From NCBI RefSeq assembly GCF_001468465.1, contig NZ_LNSA01000024.1:1-64000 (forward strand): a stretch of 64,000 nucleotides of DNA. The letters are read 5' to 3'. Each line of letters starts with the position of its first letter. The first letter of the stretch is position 1. The notes under the pieces were generated by a model. That model was not told the origin of the DNA. It searched no databases and saw nothing but the letters and a program-made list of their open reading frames with translations. The position numbers and the translations under genes are program-made. Below are positions 43,237 to 52,457 of this stretch, one piece after another. Source of the DNA: Sphingopyxis sp. H115 (GTDB lineage Bacteria; Pseudomonadota; Alphaproteobacteria; Sphingomonadales; Sphingomonadaceae).

Positions 43237-44484
43237 ATGATGCACCGACGGCAATTTCTCGGCGCCGCGGCAATCGGCGGGTTGGCAGCGACTTTGCCCG
43301 TGATGGTGCTGGCCGCCGATACCGCCGGTCTGCCCAATCTCGCGGCGAAGGCCGTGCCGATCGGGGGCGAAGAACGTCTGGCGCGAATCGCGAAGGCGAA
43401 GGAGTTGATGGCGGCGAACGATATCGGCGCTCTCCTGATCGAACCCGGGTCGAGCCTGATCTATTTCACCGGAGTGCGCTGGTCGCGCAGCGAGCGGCTG
43501 ACCGCTGCGGTGCTGACGCGCGAGGGTGAGCTGGCGGTCGTCACGCCTTTCTTTGAGGAACCTTCGGTACGCGAAAGCCTGGGGGTCGAAGCCGAGGTGC
43601 TGACATGGAACGAGGACGACAATCCGCTCGCCGCAGTCGCCGCCTGGCTGGGCAAGCGCGGGCTGACCAAGGGCCGCATCGGCGTCGAGGAAACGGTGCG
43701 CTATTTCGCGGTCGACGGGCTCGAGAAAGCGATGCCGAACGCAACGGTCGTCAACGGCGCGCCGGTGGTACGCGGCTGCCGGATGCACAAATCGCCCGCC
43801 GAAATCGCGCTGATGCAGATCGCGAGCGACATCACGCTCGCCGCCTATCGTCACACCGCCCCGCGCGTCGAGGCGGGGATGACCCCTGCCGACATCGGCG
43901 CAATTATGGCCGCGGCGACGACCGCGCTCGGCGGGCGCAGCGAGTTCGAGCTGATCCTGCTCGGCGAAGCGAGCGCCTATCCGCACGGCAGCGGCAAGCC
44001 GCAGGCGGTGAAGAACGGCGAGGTCGTGCTGATGGACTGCGGCGCCACCGTTCACGGCTATCAATCCGATATCTCGCGGACCTTCGTTTATGGCAAAGCC
44101 ACCCCGCGCCAGCGACAGGTGTGGGACCAGATGCGCAAGGGGCAGGACGTCGCCTTCGCGGCGGCGAAGCTTGGGACGCCCGCGGGCAAGGTCGACGATG
44201 CGGTGCGCGCTTATTACGAAAGCCTAGGCTGGGGGCCGGGCTACAAGCTGCCCGGCACCTCGCACCGTACCGGTCATGGCATCGGGCTCGACGGGCATGA
44301 GCCGGTCAATCTGGTGCGCGGCGAAACGACAAAACTGGCACCCGGCATGTGTTTCTCGAATGAACCCGGCATCTATATACCCGGCGAGTTCGGGATCCGG
44401 CTGGAGGATTGTTTCTATATGACCGAAAGCGGGCCGAAATATTTCAGCGAGCCGCCGCCGTCCATCGACAAGCCGTTCGGGTAA
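43237..44484 (+). CDS. M24-family metallopeptidase (Xaa-Pro aminopeptidase-like), Tat-exported
   Basis: About 415 residues. The leader MMHRRQFLGAAAIGGLAA has a twin-arginine RRQFLG motif, so export to the periplasm is expected. The C-terminal pita-bread domain has the metal-binding series VLMDCGATVHGYQSDISR (two Asp), HRTGHGIGLDGHE (His) and the two glutamates in FSNEPGIY and GIRLEDCF. Two ATGs (43237, 43240) follow GAAGGGG; an upstream TTG is less likely. Grouped with the NamZ-like gene. Confidence 0.9.
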   Translation: MMHRRQFLGAAAIGGLAATLPVMVLAADTAGLPNLAAKAVPIGGEERLARIAKAKELMAANDIGALLIEPGSSLIYFTGVRWSRSERLTAAVLTREGELAVVTPFFEEPSVRESLGVEAEVLTWNEDDNPLAAVAAWLGKRGLTKGRIGVEETVRYFAVDGLEKAMPNATVVNGAPVVRGCRMHKSPAEIALMQIASDITLAAYRHTAPRVEAGMTPADIGAIMAAATTALGGRSEFELILLGEASAYPHGSGKPQAVKNGEVVLMDCGATVHGYQSDISRTFVYGKATPRQRQVWDQMRKGQDVAFAAAKLGTPAGKVDDAVRAYYESLGWGPGYKLPGTSHRTGHGIGLDGHEPVNLVRGETTKLAPGMCFSNEPGIYIPGEFGIRLEDCFYMTESGPKYFSEPPPSIDKPFG

Positions 44485-44486
44485 GT

Positions 44487-44512
44487 TCCCCTCCCTTCTT
44501 CAGGGAGGGGAG
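44487..44512. repeat. REP-like palindrome downstream of the M24 gene
   Basis: CCCCTCCC-TTCTTCA-GGGAGGGG forms a tight hairpin directly after the stop codon, between convergent genes. It belongs with the C/G-rich repeat family seen elsewhere in the window and may also stop transcription. Confidence 0.6.
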
Positions 44513-44527
44513 AGTAAGGCGACCGCG

Positions 44528-45382
44528 CTATGTGTGACCCGGCCCCCTCGGTCGCTGCACCAAACTCACCAGCACGAACGAGATGATCATCAGCAGATAC
44601 CAGCTGCCGAGCTTCTCCAGCCCCACCATATGCCACCCGTCGTCCTGGCTGGGATAGGTCCACGCGCGCGCAAACGTCCCGATATTCTCGGCAAACCAGA
44701 TGAACAGCGCGACCAGCCCCCAGCCGACGAGCAAGGGCATGCGGCGGTGGACGTGGAGCGGGCGGAACCACACCTGACAGCGCCAGAACAGCAACGCGGT
44801 CGCCGCGAACAGGAACCAGCGGACGTCGTACAACCAATGGTGCGCGAAGAAATTGACATAGATCGCGGCGGCGAGCGCATAGCTGGTCCACACCGGCGGG
44901 TAGCCCGTGTAGCGGAAATCGAAGATGCGCCAGACGCGCGCGATATAGCTGCCGACCGCGGCATACATGAAGCCCGAGAAGAGCGGGACCGCGCCGATGT
45001 GGAACAGGCTCGCCTCGGGATATTGCCACGACCCCGCGGCGGTCTTGAACAGCTCCATCACCGTGCCGACGATGTGGAAGATCAGGATGACCAGCGCTTC
45101 TCTGGGCGACTCGAGCCGGAAGGCGAGCATGCCAAGCTGGATCAGCACTGCGCCGATGGTGATCGCGTCATAGCGGTGCAGCGGCGCGTCGTCGGGCCAG
45201 AACAGATGTGTGCCGAGCAGCAGCGCGAGCATCAGCCCGCCGAACAGGCACGCCCACCCCTGCTTGAACCCGAACACCAGAAATTCGAGGAACCAGCCGC
45301 GCGGCCCCGGTTCGACCGCCATCGCCTCCAGCCGCATCCGAACGGTGTGGAAACGCGACTGACCGCGCGGTGCGTCAGACAT
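44528..45382 (-). CDS. DUF817 integral membrane protein
   Basis: 284 residues, about eight to nine helices. The conserved stretch HIVGTVMELFKTAAGSWQYP and the VPLFSGFMYAAVGSYIARVW segment define DUF817. Inner-membrane protein of unknown function. Overlaps the Amj gene by 8 bp, so translation is coupled. Confidence 0.88.
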   Translation of the reverse strand: MSDAPRGQSRFHTVRMRLEAMAVEPGPRGWFLEFLVFGFKQGWACLFGGLMLALLLGTHLFWPDDAPLHRYDAITIGAVLIQLGMLAFRLESPREALVILIFHIVGTVMELFKTAAGSWQYPEASLFHIGAVPLFSGFMYAAVGSYIARVWRIFDFRYTGYPPVWTSYALAAAIYVNFFAHHWLYDVRWFLFAATALLFWRCQVWFRPLHVHRRMPLLVGWGLVALFIWFAENIGTFARAWTYPSQDDGWHMVGLEKLGSWYLLMIISFVLVSLVQRPRGPGHT

Positions 45383-46181
45383 AGACGGCGACCCACGCGA
45401 TCAGCAGCGCGGCGGGTAGCAGCAGCGCCTGCGCGAGCACCGTACCCGCGAGGCGGCTCAACGAGATGAAGGTGATTGCCCGGCGGAAGTCGGCCTCGTC
45501 GACCTTGCCCTCGACCGCATCGTCGGTCATCACCGACAATTGCGGGTCGATGAAAGCGAACAGCAGGATCGTCGCAAAGCCGTTGATCAGCGCCGACAGC
45601 TGCGACGCGGTGACGCGAAATTCGGGCGCCAGATAGCCGGCATAAAGCGACGCGACGACGCCGACGGCGAGCAAGGATTGCGCAAGGCAGTTGGCGATCA
45701 GCACGCCCCAACCGATGCCCTTCGGCATCGTCCAGCTTTTGAGGTGCGACAGGCTTGGGAGCGTCAGCGACCGGCCCAAGGTCCTGAGGCCGCTGGGGCT
45801 GGCAGCCTTGATCGCGAGTTTCGTCGTCGACCGGTTGTCCTGATACCAGCCGATGGCGGCGGCGAACATGCGCTGCCCGGTGGGCACGAGCAATATGCCG
45901 ATCAGCGTAGTGACGCTCGCCGCGGCGAGCACCAGTTGCATGTCGAGGAACAGATGCCCGCCGCTGCCGTCGTGGATGCGCGTCTCAATGCGCTTGGCGA
46001 GGAACGGCCCCAGAAAGCTGTTCGAGGTGCGCGAAAAGAGCACGAGGATGTTGAACAGCGCGAAGGACATCGCGATGCGCCGCGTGCGGACGCCGGCGAT
46101 GCGCGCGGCATAGGCGAGCGCGCCGATCAGGTTGATGAAACCGGTCAGCAACAGGATGGTGACGAGGGGGAGATCGATCAT
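45375..46181 (-). CDS. amj: Amj-family lipid II flippase
   Basis: 268 residues. Alternating hydrophobic helices with LTGFINLIGALAYAARIAGV and RIAMSFALFNILVLFSRTSN near the N-terminus are diagnostic for Amj (DUF2837), the alternate to MurJ known from Bacillus. It is expected to flip lipid II across the inner membrane. The biological role outside firmicutes is less established. Confidence 0.85.
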   Translation of the reverse strand: MIDLPLVTILLLTGFINLIGALAYAARIAGVRTRRIAMSFALFNILVLFSRTSNSFLGPFLAKRIETRIHDGSGGHLFLDMQLVLAAASVTTLIGILLVPTGQRMFAAAIGWYQDNRSTTKLAIKAASPSGLRTLGRSLTLPSLSHLKSWTMPKGIGWGVLIANCLAQSLLAVGVVASLYAGYLAPEFRVTASQLSALINGFATILLFAFIDPQLSVMTDDAVEGKVDEADFRRAITFISLSRLAGTVLAQALLLPAALLIAWVAVYV

Positions 46182-46222
46182 CGTCGGGGACTAGCCCGAG
46201 GGCCGAGCGAATTCGAGAGATT

Positions 46223-46915
46223 TCACTCGGTGGCGGTGAATTCGGTCGGCACAAATTCGCCCGTGGCCCAATCGCGGAGAAACGCGCTGCCAGCTGGCGC
46301 ATCGATCAGATGAAGCCAGCTGTCGTCGCGGTTCAGCACCTTGCCGAGGGCGATGTAGCTGAAGCTCGGATTGTCATACTCGGCGTCGGTCAGGCCGCGC
46401 GTGTCGCACCGAAAGCGCCAGCCGCTGTCGGGGTAGGAATCGTCTTCGGCTGGCGGGTCGGGCTCTTGGCGATAAAGATATTCAACCTTGAGCCGGCCAT
46501 CGAGAATCTGGTCGTCGACGAAGCAGCGCTCCCAGTACCAGCGCCGTTCGGGTACGGTTGGCGAGGGAACCGCGCGATCGTCCGCCCAATCGATATCGAT
46601 GATGTGCCCGCGCTTGAACTGCACGATGTCGCCAGGTTTCAATTGCGGCATGTCAGCCGGTTCATTGTCGAGCGTGCCGGTCAGCTCGTCGCCATCGACC
46701 CCGGTCACGATGACCCACATTCGCTCGGCGCCCCATTCGGCACTCGGCGGAATCGATTCGAAGATGATCTTGACGCGATCGCCCGGCGCAACCGAAAGCA
46801 ACTCGTTTTCGGACGGAAGGTAGAAGGTATAGGGCGCGTCGGCGGCTATCGGGCGCGGATCTTCGATCCGGTATTTTCCGAACCAGCCGCGCAACCTGTC
46901 CCTGAAACCGGCCAA
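46223..46915 (-). CDS. DUF2314/DUF2185-like protein, TTG start
   Basis: 230 residues. APGDRVKIIFESIPPSAEWGAERMWV, GTLDNEPADMPQLKPGDIVQF and the C-terminal GWRFRCDTRGLTDAEYDNP resemble DUF2314 followed by an immunity-type DUF2185 segment. No membrane segment. The only in-frame start near the expected point is TTG, 8 nt after the VWA stop, which may be coupled. Function unknown; some relatives act as immunity-like proteins. Confidence 0.65.
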   Translation of the reverse strand: MAGFRDRLRGWFGKYRIEDPRPIAADAPYTFYLPSENELLSVAPGDRVKIIFESIPPSAEWGAERMWVIVTGVDGDELTGTLDNEPADMPQLKPGDIVQFKRGHIIDIDWADDRAVPSPTVPERRWYWERCFVDDQILDGRLKVEYLYRQEPDPPAEDDSYPDSGWRFRCDTRGLTDAEYDNPSFSYIALGKVLNRDDSWLHLIDAPAGSAFLRDWATGEFVPTEFTATE

Positions 46916-46922
46916 GGGAGGC

Positions 46923-48101
46923 TCAATGCTTGCGGGTCAGTTCGCGCATCGCGTCGTCGAGCCCGGCGAGCGTCAGCGGATACATGCGGTCGTTCATCAG
47001 CTGTTTGATCAGCTTCACCGATTGGGTGTAGCCCCAATGCGCCTCGGGCACCGGGTTCAGCCACACCGCGGCGGGATAGACGTGGGTGATGCGCTGGAGC
47101 CAGACCGCGCCCGATTCCTCGTTAAAATGTTCGACGCTGCCGCCCGGATGGGTGATTTCATAGGCCGACATTGATGCGTCGCCGACGAAGATCACCTTGT
47201 AATCATGGCCATATTTGTGAAGGATGTCCCACATCTGGTGGCGTTCCGACCAGCGGCGCTTATTGTCCTTCCACACGCCCTCGTACGGACAATTGTGGAA
47301 ATAGAAGAATTCGAGATTCTTGAATTCGGTGGTCGCCGCGCTGAAGAGCTCCTCGCACAGCTTGATGAACGGGTCCATCGATCCGCCGACGTCGAGGAAG
47401 AGCAGCAGCTTGACCGCGTTGCGCCGTTCGGGGCGCATCTGGATGTCGAGCCAGCCCTGCCTTGCCGTCCCGTCGATCGTGCCCGGAATGTCGAGCTCGT
47501 CGGCCGCACCCTCGCGCGCGAATTTGCGCAGGCGGCGCAGCGCGATCTTGATGTTGCGCGTGCCGAGTTCCTTGGTGTTGTCGAGGTTCTGGAACTCGCG
47601 CTTTTCCCAGACCTTCAGCGCGCGCTTGTGCTTGCTCTCGCCGCCGATGCGCACGCCTTCGGGATTATAGCCCGAGTTGCCGAAGGGCGAGGTGCCGCCG
47701 GTGCCGATCCACTTGCTGCCGCCCTCGTGGCGCTTCTGCTGTTCCTCGAGCCGCTCTTTCAGCGTCTCCATGATCTTGTCCCAGTCGCCGAGCGATTCGA
47801 TCGCCGCCATCTCCTCGGGCGTCAGGAATTTCTCCGCGACGGCTTTCAGCCAGTCGGCGGGGACGTCGACCGGGTTCTGGCCGTAATCCGAAATAATACC
47901 CTTGAAGACCTTGTTGAACACCTGGTCGAAGCGGTCGAGCAGGCCTTCGTCCTTCACATAGATCGCGCGCGACAGATAATAGAATTGCTCGGGACTGCGA
48001 TCGATCACCTCGCGGTCGAGCGCCTCGAGCAGCATCAGATGCTCTTTCAGGCTGGCGGGAATACCCGCGGCGCGAAGCTCGTCGAGAAAGCCGAAAAACA
48101 T
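46923..48101 (-). CDS. VWA-domain CoxE-like protein
   Basis: 392 residues. An N-terminal helical region (MFFGFLDELRAAGIPASLKE) precedes a C-terminal von Willebrand A-like domain. In the MIDAS the usual DxSxS reads LFLDVGGSMDPF, with a Gly in place of the first Ser. CoxE-type VWA proteins work with MoxR ATPases (here the gene at 49904) as metal-enzyme insertion chaperones. Both are on the same strand, separated by the chemoreceptor gene. Confidence 0.85.
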   Translation of the reverse strand: MFFGFLDELRAAGIPASLKEHLMLLEALDREVIDRSPEQFYYLSRAIYVKDEGLLDRFDQVFNKVFKGIISDYGQNPVDVPADWLKAVAEKFLTPEEMAAIESLGDWDKIMETLKERLEEQQKRHEGGSKWIGTGGTSPFGNSGYNPEGVRIGGESKHKRALKVWEKREFQNLDNTKELGTRNIKIALRRLRKFAREGAADELDIPGTIDGTARQGWLDIQMRPERRNAVKLLLFLDVGGSMDPFIKLCEELFSAATTEFKNLEFFYFHNCPYEGVWKDNKRRWSERHQMWDILHKYGHDYKVIFVGDASMSAYEITHPGGSVEHFNEESGAVWLQRITHVYPAAVWLNPVPEAHWGYTQSVKLIKQLMNDRMYPLTLAGLDDAMRELTRKH

Positions 48102-48397
48102 GGGCGAGGCGTATCGCGTCGCGGTGTCGGGCGCAACTGCTTTACGTAAACGGAAAGCTGTCCGGCATTTGCCAAGCGGTCGAAGCAAGAGGTTTCCGGC
48201 ACGATTTCGATCATGTTCGATACAGACTCCGTCCTATGGCGCCGGACGAAAACGACCAAGCTGACAACCAAAGGGGCCGATGGGCGATCGGAGGAAGACG
48301 CGTCCACCGAAATAGTCGAACGTCGACCTATCGATTGACGCCCCGTTAACCATTGCCCGTCATATCTCCTCGATTATGCAGGGACGTGGGCAAGCCA

Positions 48398-49795
48398 ATG
48401 AAATATGATCCGATCAATCCGGGCGCGCAGATCCTCGACCAGTCGGTTGCCAGCGACTGCGGGGAGCTGGCCGTCGGGTGCAGCGACGCCGCGGGGCGGA
48501 TCAAGCGTGCGACCGAGCAGATGGAGCGGCAGATCGGCGAGCTTGGCCGGCTCGAGGAATATGTCGTCAGCCTCGAGGCCGACCAGCGCCAGATCGCCGA
48601 TTCGACCGACGAGGCGAAATTGCTTTCGGCGCGCGCGTGCGAACAGCTCGATGCGGGCGCCGAGCGCGTCAACCTGGCGGTCACCGAATTCCGCTCGGTC
48701 ATCGATCTCATCGCGCGGCTCGGCACGCACGTCACCAATTTCGCTGCCGTGATGGAGCAGGTGCAGCAGGTCAGCCAATCGATCGAGTCGATTGCGAAGA
48801 CCACCAACATGCTCGCCCTCAATGCCGCGATCGAGGCCGAGCGCGCGGGTGATGCGGGGCGCACCTTCGCCGTTGTCGCGGCCGAGGTGAAGAAGCTCGC
48901 CCAGAATACGCGCGGCGCCACCGACGAAATCCGCCGCAGCATCGGCAGCCTTGCGGCCGAAGCGAGCGGGCTCGTCGCAGAGATCCAGACCGGCGTCGAA
49001 CAGTCGAGCCGCGCCGAGGCGCAGTTCGAAACGATCACCGACGCACTGCACGACGCGACGCACCTTGTCGCCCTGCTCGACGACCAGAGCGACCGCATCG
49101 CGCAGTCGAGCGCGATGGTCCATGCGAATGGCGCGAAGGTGCGCGAGGCGCTCGACAGCGTTGTCGCCTCCGTACGCGACAACAGCGCGACCCTTGACGG
49201 CACGCGCGATTCGATCCTGTCGATGGAGCATGTGTCGAACCGCATGTTCAACGCGGTCATCTCGGCGGGAGTCAGCCCGCAGGATTCGGCGATCGTCGAA
49301 CTCGCTGCGAAGGTGCGCGACGAATTCGTCGGGTTGGCCGAAGCAGCCCTCGCGCGCGGTGAACTGACGATGGAGCAGCTTTTCGACACCGATTATGTTC
49401 GCGTGCCGAATTCGAATCCCGAACGCTTCCGCACCAGCCTTTGCGACTGGGCCGATGCCAATTGGCGTCCGCTGTTCGACCGCATCGTCGCGAGCCATCC
49501 CGAAATCAAGATGTCGTCGGCGGGCGACATGAACGGATTCCTGCCGACACATATCACCGAATGCTCGCGCGCGCCGACCGGCGACATCGAGCATGATACC
49601 GCGCACTGCCGCAACGGCCGCATCCTCTATGACGAGACCGACGCCGCGGCGAAGCGCAGCAGCGCGCCGTTCTTCATGACGGTCTATCGCCAGGAGGGCG
49701 ACGGCATCAATTACCTGACCGTGCGGAACGTCTATATGCCCGCAGTGATCGGCGGCCGCCGCTGGGGCGACGTCGAGGTGGCGTACCAGCTTTAA
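48398..49795 (+). CDS. Soluble methyl-accepting chemotaxis protein
   Basis: 465 residues with no membrane helix, hence cytoplasmic. A central coiled coil (about 70-310) carries the signalling hairpin tip [26 protein letters not shown]-type sequence that binds CheA/CheW. After it comes an unusual C-terminal domain (about 335-465) with [12 protein letters not shown] and [20 protein letters not shown], which looks like a sensory domain placed after the signalling module. Its ligand is unknown. Confidence 0.88.
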   Translation: MKYDPINPGAQILDQSVASDCGELAVGCSDAAGRIKRATEQMERQIGELGRLEEYVVSLEADQRQIADSTDEAKLLSARACEQLDAGAERVNLAVTEFRSVIDLIARLGTHVTNFAAVMEQVQQVSQSIESIAKTTNMLALNAAIEAERAGDAGRTFAVVAAEVKKLAQNTRGATDEIRRSIGSLAAEASGLVAEIQTGVEQSSRAEAQFETITDALHDATHLVALLDDQSDRIAQSSAMVHANGAKVREALDSVVASVRDNSATLDGTRDSILSMEHVSNRMFNAVISAGVSPQDSAIVELAAKVRDEFVGLAEAALARGELTMEQLFDTDYVRVPNSNPERFRTSLCDWADANWRPLFDRIVASHPEIKMSSAGDMNGFLPTHITECSRAPTGDIEHDTAHCRNGRILYDETDAAAKRSSAPFFMTVYRQEGDGINYLTVRNVYMPAVIGGRRWGDVEVAYQL

Positions 49796-49806
49796 TCAGC
49801 ACTCAC

Positions 49807-49876
49807 ACGTTCGTATCGAGCGAAGTCGAGATACGTCTGGCGCCGCGGTTGCGTGTCTCGACTTCGCTCAACACGC
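49807..49876. repeat. Palindromic repeat, CGAGCGAAGTCGAGA family, copy 1
   Basis: CGAGCGAAGTCGAGA at about 49817-49831 is repeated in reverse as TCTCGACTTCGCTCA at 49856-49870. A near-identical pair lies at 63669-63750. It is intergenic between convergent genes (chemoreceptor and MoxR). Likely a REP-like dispersed element. Confidence 0.7.
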
Positions 49877-49903
49877 GCGGACTCTGGGTTTGGTCGAGCT
49901 GTC

Positions 49904-50749
49904 TCAGCTACCCTGACGGCGCGCCATAAACGCAAGCTTTTCGAAGAGCATTACATCCTGCTCATTCTTGAGCAGCGCGCCGTGGAGCGGCGGGATCGCC
50001 TTTCCGACGTCGCGGTTCTGGAGGACTTCGAGCGGCATGTCCTCGTTGAGCAGCAACTTCAGCCAGTCGATCAGCTCGCTCGTCGAGGGCTTCTTCTTGA
50101 GCCCCGGCACTTCGCGAACCTCGTAGAAGATATCCATCGCGCGGCTGACCAGCGTTTTCTGGATGCCGGGAAAGTGAACCTCGACGATTTCGGCCATCGT
50201 GTCGCGGTCGGGGAATTTGATATAGTGGAAGAAACAGCGGCGCAGGAAGGCGTCGGGCAGTTCCTTTTCATTGTTCGACGTGATGACGACGATCGGGCGT
50301 TCCTTGGCGACGATCGTCTCGTCGGTCTCATAGACGTGGAACGCCATGCGATCGAGTTCCTGCAGCAGGTCGTTCGGGAATTCGATGTCGGCCTTGTCGA
50401 TCTCGTCGATCAGCAGCACGGGGAGTTTGGGCGAGGTGAACGCCTCCCACAATTTGCCCTTGCGGATATAGTTGCGAATATCGTGGACGCGTTCCTCGCC
50501 GAGTTGGCCGTCGCGCAGGCGCGCCACGGCATCATATTCATAGAGGCCCTGCTGCGCCTTGGTCGTCGATTTGATGTTCCAGGTGATCAGTGGCGCGTCG
50601 AACGCCTTCGCAATCTCCTCGGCCAGCACGGTCTTGCCGGTACCGGGTTCGCCCTTCACGAGCAGCGGGCGGCGCAACAAGGTCGCCGCGTTGACCGCGA
50701 CCTTCAGGTCGTCGGTGGCGATGTAGGCGCTGGTACCTTCGAAACGCAT
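49904..50749 (-). CDS. MoxR-family AAA+ ATPase
   Basis: 281 residues from ATG 50749. Walker A KGEPGTGKTVLAEE, Walker B LPVLLIDEIDKAD, sensor VVITSNNEKELPDAFLRRC. MoxR ATPases act with VWA (CoxE) partners to load cofactors; the partner lies at 46923. An ATG at 50782 would add 11 residues with no better ribosome site. Confidence 0.92.
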   Translation of the reverse strand: MRFEGTSAYIATDDLKVAVNAATLLRRPLLVKGEPGTGKTVLAEEIAKAFDAPLITWNIKSTTKAQQGLYEYDAVARLRDGQLGEERVHDIRNYIRKGKLWEAFTSPKLPVLLIDEIDKADIEFPNDLLQELDRMAFHVYETDETIVAKERPIVVITSNNEKELPDAFLRRCFFHYIKFPDRDTMAEIVEVHFPGIQKTLVSRAMDIFYEVREVPGLKKKPSTSELIDWLKLLLNEDMPLEVLQNRDVGKAIPPLHGALLKNEQDVMLFEKLAFMARRQGS

Positions 50750-50851
50750 GCGTCGCAGCCTTTCCCTTAACGTGAACGTCAAGCGGGCATAGCGGCGGCG
50801 GGGAAGCGGTGCAAGCGGACTCGGGCGCGCGGGAACCGCACGCCGAGCGGA

Positions 50852-51526
50852 TCAGGGGTGGACGCGGCTCGCGGCGCGGACCGACATCAGGTCCCACAGG
50901 CCGCTGTGCTGGGTAATCAGTTGCTGCGCGCCGAACACCATCGCGCGCTCAACGGCGGGGTTGCCGTCGGCCACCGTGCCCGCAAGCCGGGCAGTGTCGC
51001 GCAGGTCGGGCAAGGTGCACGTCGGCGGCGCGATGTCGAGCCGCTGCGCGCTGATATCGAGTAGGACGCGAATCGTGCGCCAGTCGAGGGTTAGTGCGAT
51101 TGCGGCGCCGACCGCGCAGCCATGGCGATCCGATTCGGCGAGCATGTCGATCGCCTTGCGCTGCGCGGCGACCGCGGCCTCGCATTGGGCCTGGCCCTGC
51201 GTGCTCGGGACCGGACCGACCGCCGAGGCGATTTTCGACAGAAAGGCGCGTTCGACGACGAAGGCGTCAGCCGCTTCGTTCATCCATTGCCGCGAGGCGG
51301 GGTCCACCGCCTTGCGCGCGGCATTGTCGATCACGCCCGGATGGCGGCCGTGGAGGAGGCAGAGGAAATGCACCGCGTCGGCGAGGTTTCGCATCGCTTC
51401 GGCGCCGGTCGACAGCGCGCCGGAGCGGACGTGCGGATGCGCGCCGGTGCCGTCGCCGGCGACCAGCGAATCGAGCATTTCGGCGACGCCGCGCGTCGGC
51501 AGCTGGGGCTGTGTCGATGGGCTCAA
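50852..51526 (-). CDS. Hypothetical protein (DUF6975-like)
   Basis: 224 residues from TTG 51526 (8 nt after GAGGA) or 208 from ATG 51478. Soluble and mostly helical, with RNLADAVHFLCLLHGRHPGV and QWMNEAADAFVVERAFLSKI. No catalytic motif. Similar uncharacterised proteins appear in sphingomonads. Nothing in the neighbourhood suggests a role. Confidence 0.7.
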   Translation of the reverse strand: MSPSTQPQLPTRGVAEMLDSLVAGDGTGAHPHVRSGALSTGAEAMRNLADAVHFLCLLHGRHPGVIDNAARKAVDPASRQWMNEAADAFVVERAFLSKIASAVGPVPSTQGQAQCEAAVAAQRKAIDMLAESDRHGCAVGAAIALTLDWRTIRVLLDISAQRLDIAPPTCTLPDLRDTARLAGTVADGNPAVERAMVFGAQQLITQHSGLWDLMSVRAASRVHP

Positions 51527-51784
51527 CGCTCGATCCTCGCTGGGGCAGGGGCACCCGCGCCCAAGCCGATGGAATGTCAGCGATCGATCATAGGGCAACG
51601 TCGTAAACGTCGCGTTTATAAGCGACGGATCGATTTGATTTTTGCCTGTTCCAGTCAGGGACAATTGCACTGGAAGCAAGGAGGCCGGCAAGCACCGGGG
51701 AGAGCTTGCCGGCCCCATCTATGGCGCCGGGGCGCCATCGGAGCGGAGGGGCCAGACGGGGAGAGGGTGCCCGGCCGGTACCGC

Positions 51785-52081
51785 TCAAGCTGCGAGCGCG
51801 AGTTCCTCGGCCTTTTCGGCCTTCGGCGCTTCGGCTTCGACCGCGTTTAGCGCGGGCTGGGCTGGTGCCGCGCTCTTCGCGGGGAAGATCAGCCGCGACG
51901 CGAGCACGACGAGGCCAAGTGCGAAATAGGCCATGAAGGTCTGCACCGGGAAGAAGAAGAGCGGCGCGATGAAGGCGAGGCGGAGCCACAGGGGGTTGAA
52001 GCCAAAATCCTGGCCAACGGCCTCGCAGATTCCGAAAAAGGTGTCACGGCGGCGGAAGAGGTTGGTGGTTTCGTTTTCCAT
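51785..52081 (-). CDS. PspC-domain protein
   Basis: 98 residues. NLFRRRDTFFGICEAVGQDF followed by a hydrophobic hairpin (LWLRLAFIAPLFFFPVQTF, then AYFALGLVVLASRLIF) is the PspC fold. The C-terminal tail is Ala/Glu/Lys-rich. Probable inner-membrane stress protein. No pspA is seen in the window. Confidence 0.85.
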   Translation of the reverse strand: MENETTNLFRRRDTFFGICEAVGQDFGFNPLWLRLAFIAPLFFFPVQTFMAYFALGLVVLASRLIFPAKSAAPAQPALNAVEAEAPKAEKAEELALAA

Positions 52082-52153
52082 CTTTTCGTCTTTCCCTTTG
52101 GCTGCGGGCCTGGCCCCGTGCCGATGCCGGATGCATCGCAAAGGTCGTGCCAA

Positions 52154-52404
52154 TTCGCGCAGTCCCTCGAATTTCCGGCCTTTTCCTGCCTTGCCCCGAC
52201 AGGCTTCCCGTTAGTTTTCGTGAAATTTTTCCCAACGAGTGGGCATGGTTGTCATTTAATGGGTTGTGCCTGAGCCGATCATGAAGCCCTCTGTCTCGCG
52301 AAGGCACGGCTATCTGGGGCGCCTTGATGACGATTCAAAGAAGGTGCCGCAAAAAATTGTGCAGCGCACCATCGGGTTAAGGCTATGATCCCAGATGCAA
52401 AAGG
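52154..52404. other. Intergenic region between pspC-like gene and rpoD terminator
   Basis: About 250 bp without a gene. An AT-richer patch around 52210-52270 may carry the promoter of the pspC-like gene. No conserved structure seen. Confidence 0.4.
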
Positions 52405-52434
52405 AAACGCCCCGCCGGTGAAGGCGGGGCGTTT
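52405..52434 (-). terminator. Terminator of the dnaG-rpoD operon
   Basis: Perfect 12-bp stem AAACGCCCCGCC/GGCGGGGCGTTT with a 6-nt loop, followed on the minus strand by CCTTTTGC. It lies 24 nt past the rpoD stop. Classical intrinsic terminator. Confidence 0.88.
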
Positions 52435-52457
52435 GACGTTTCAAAAGGCCCGAAGGG

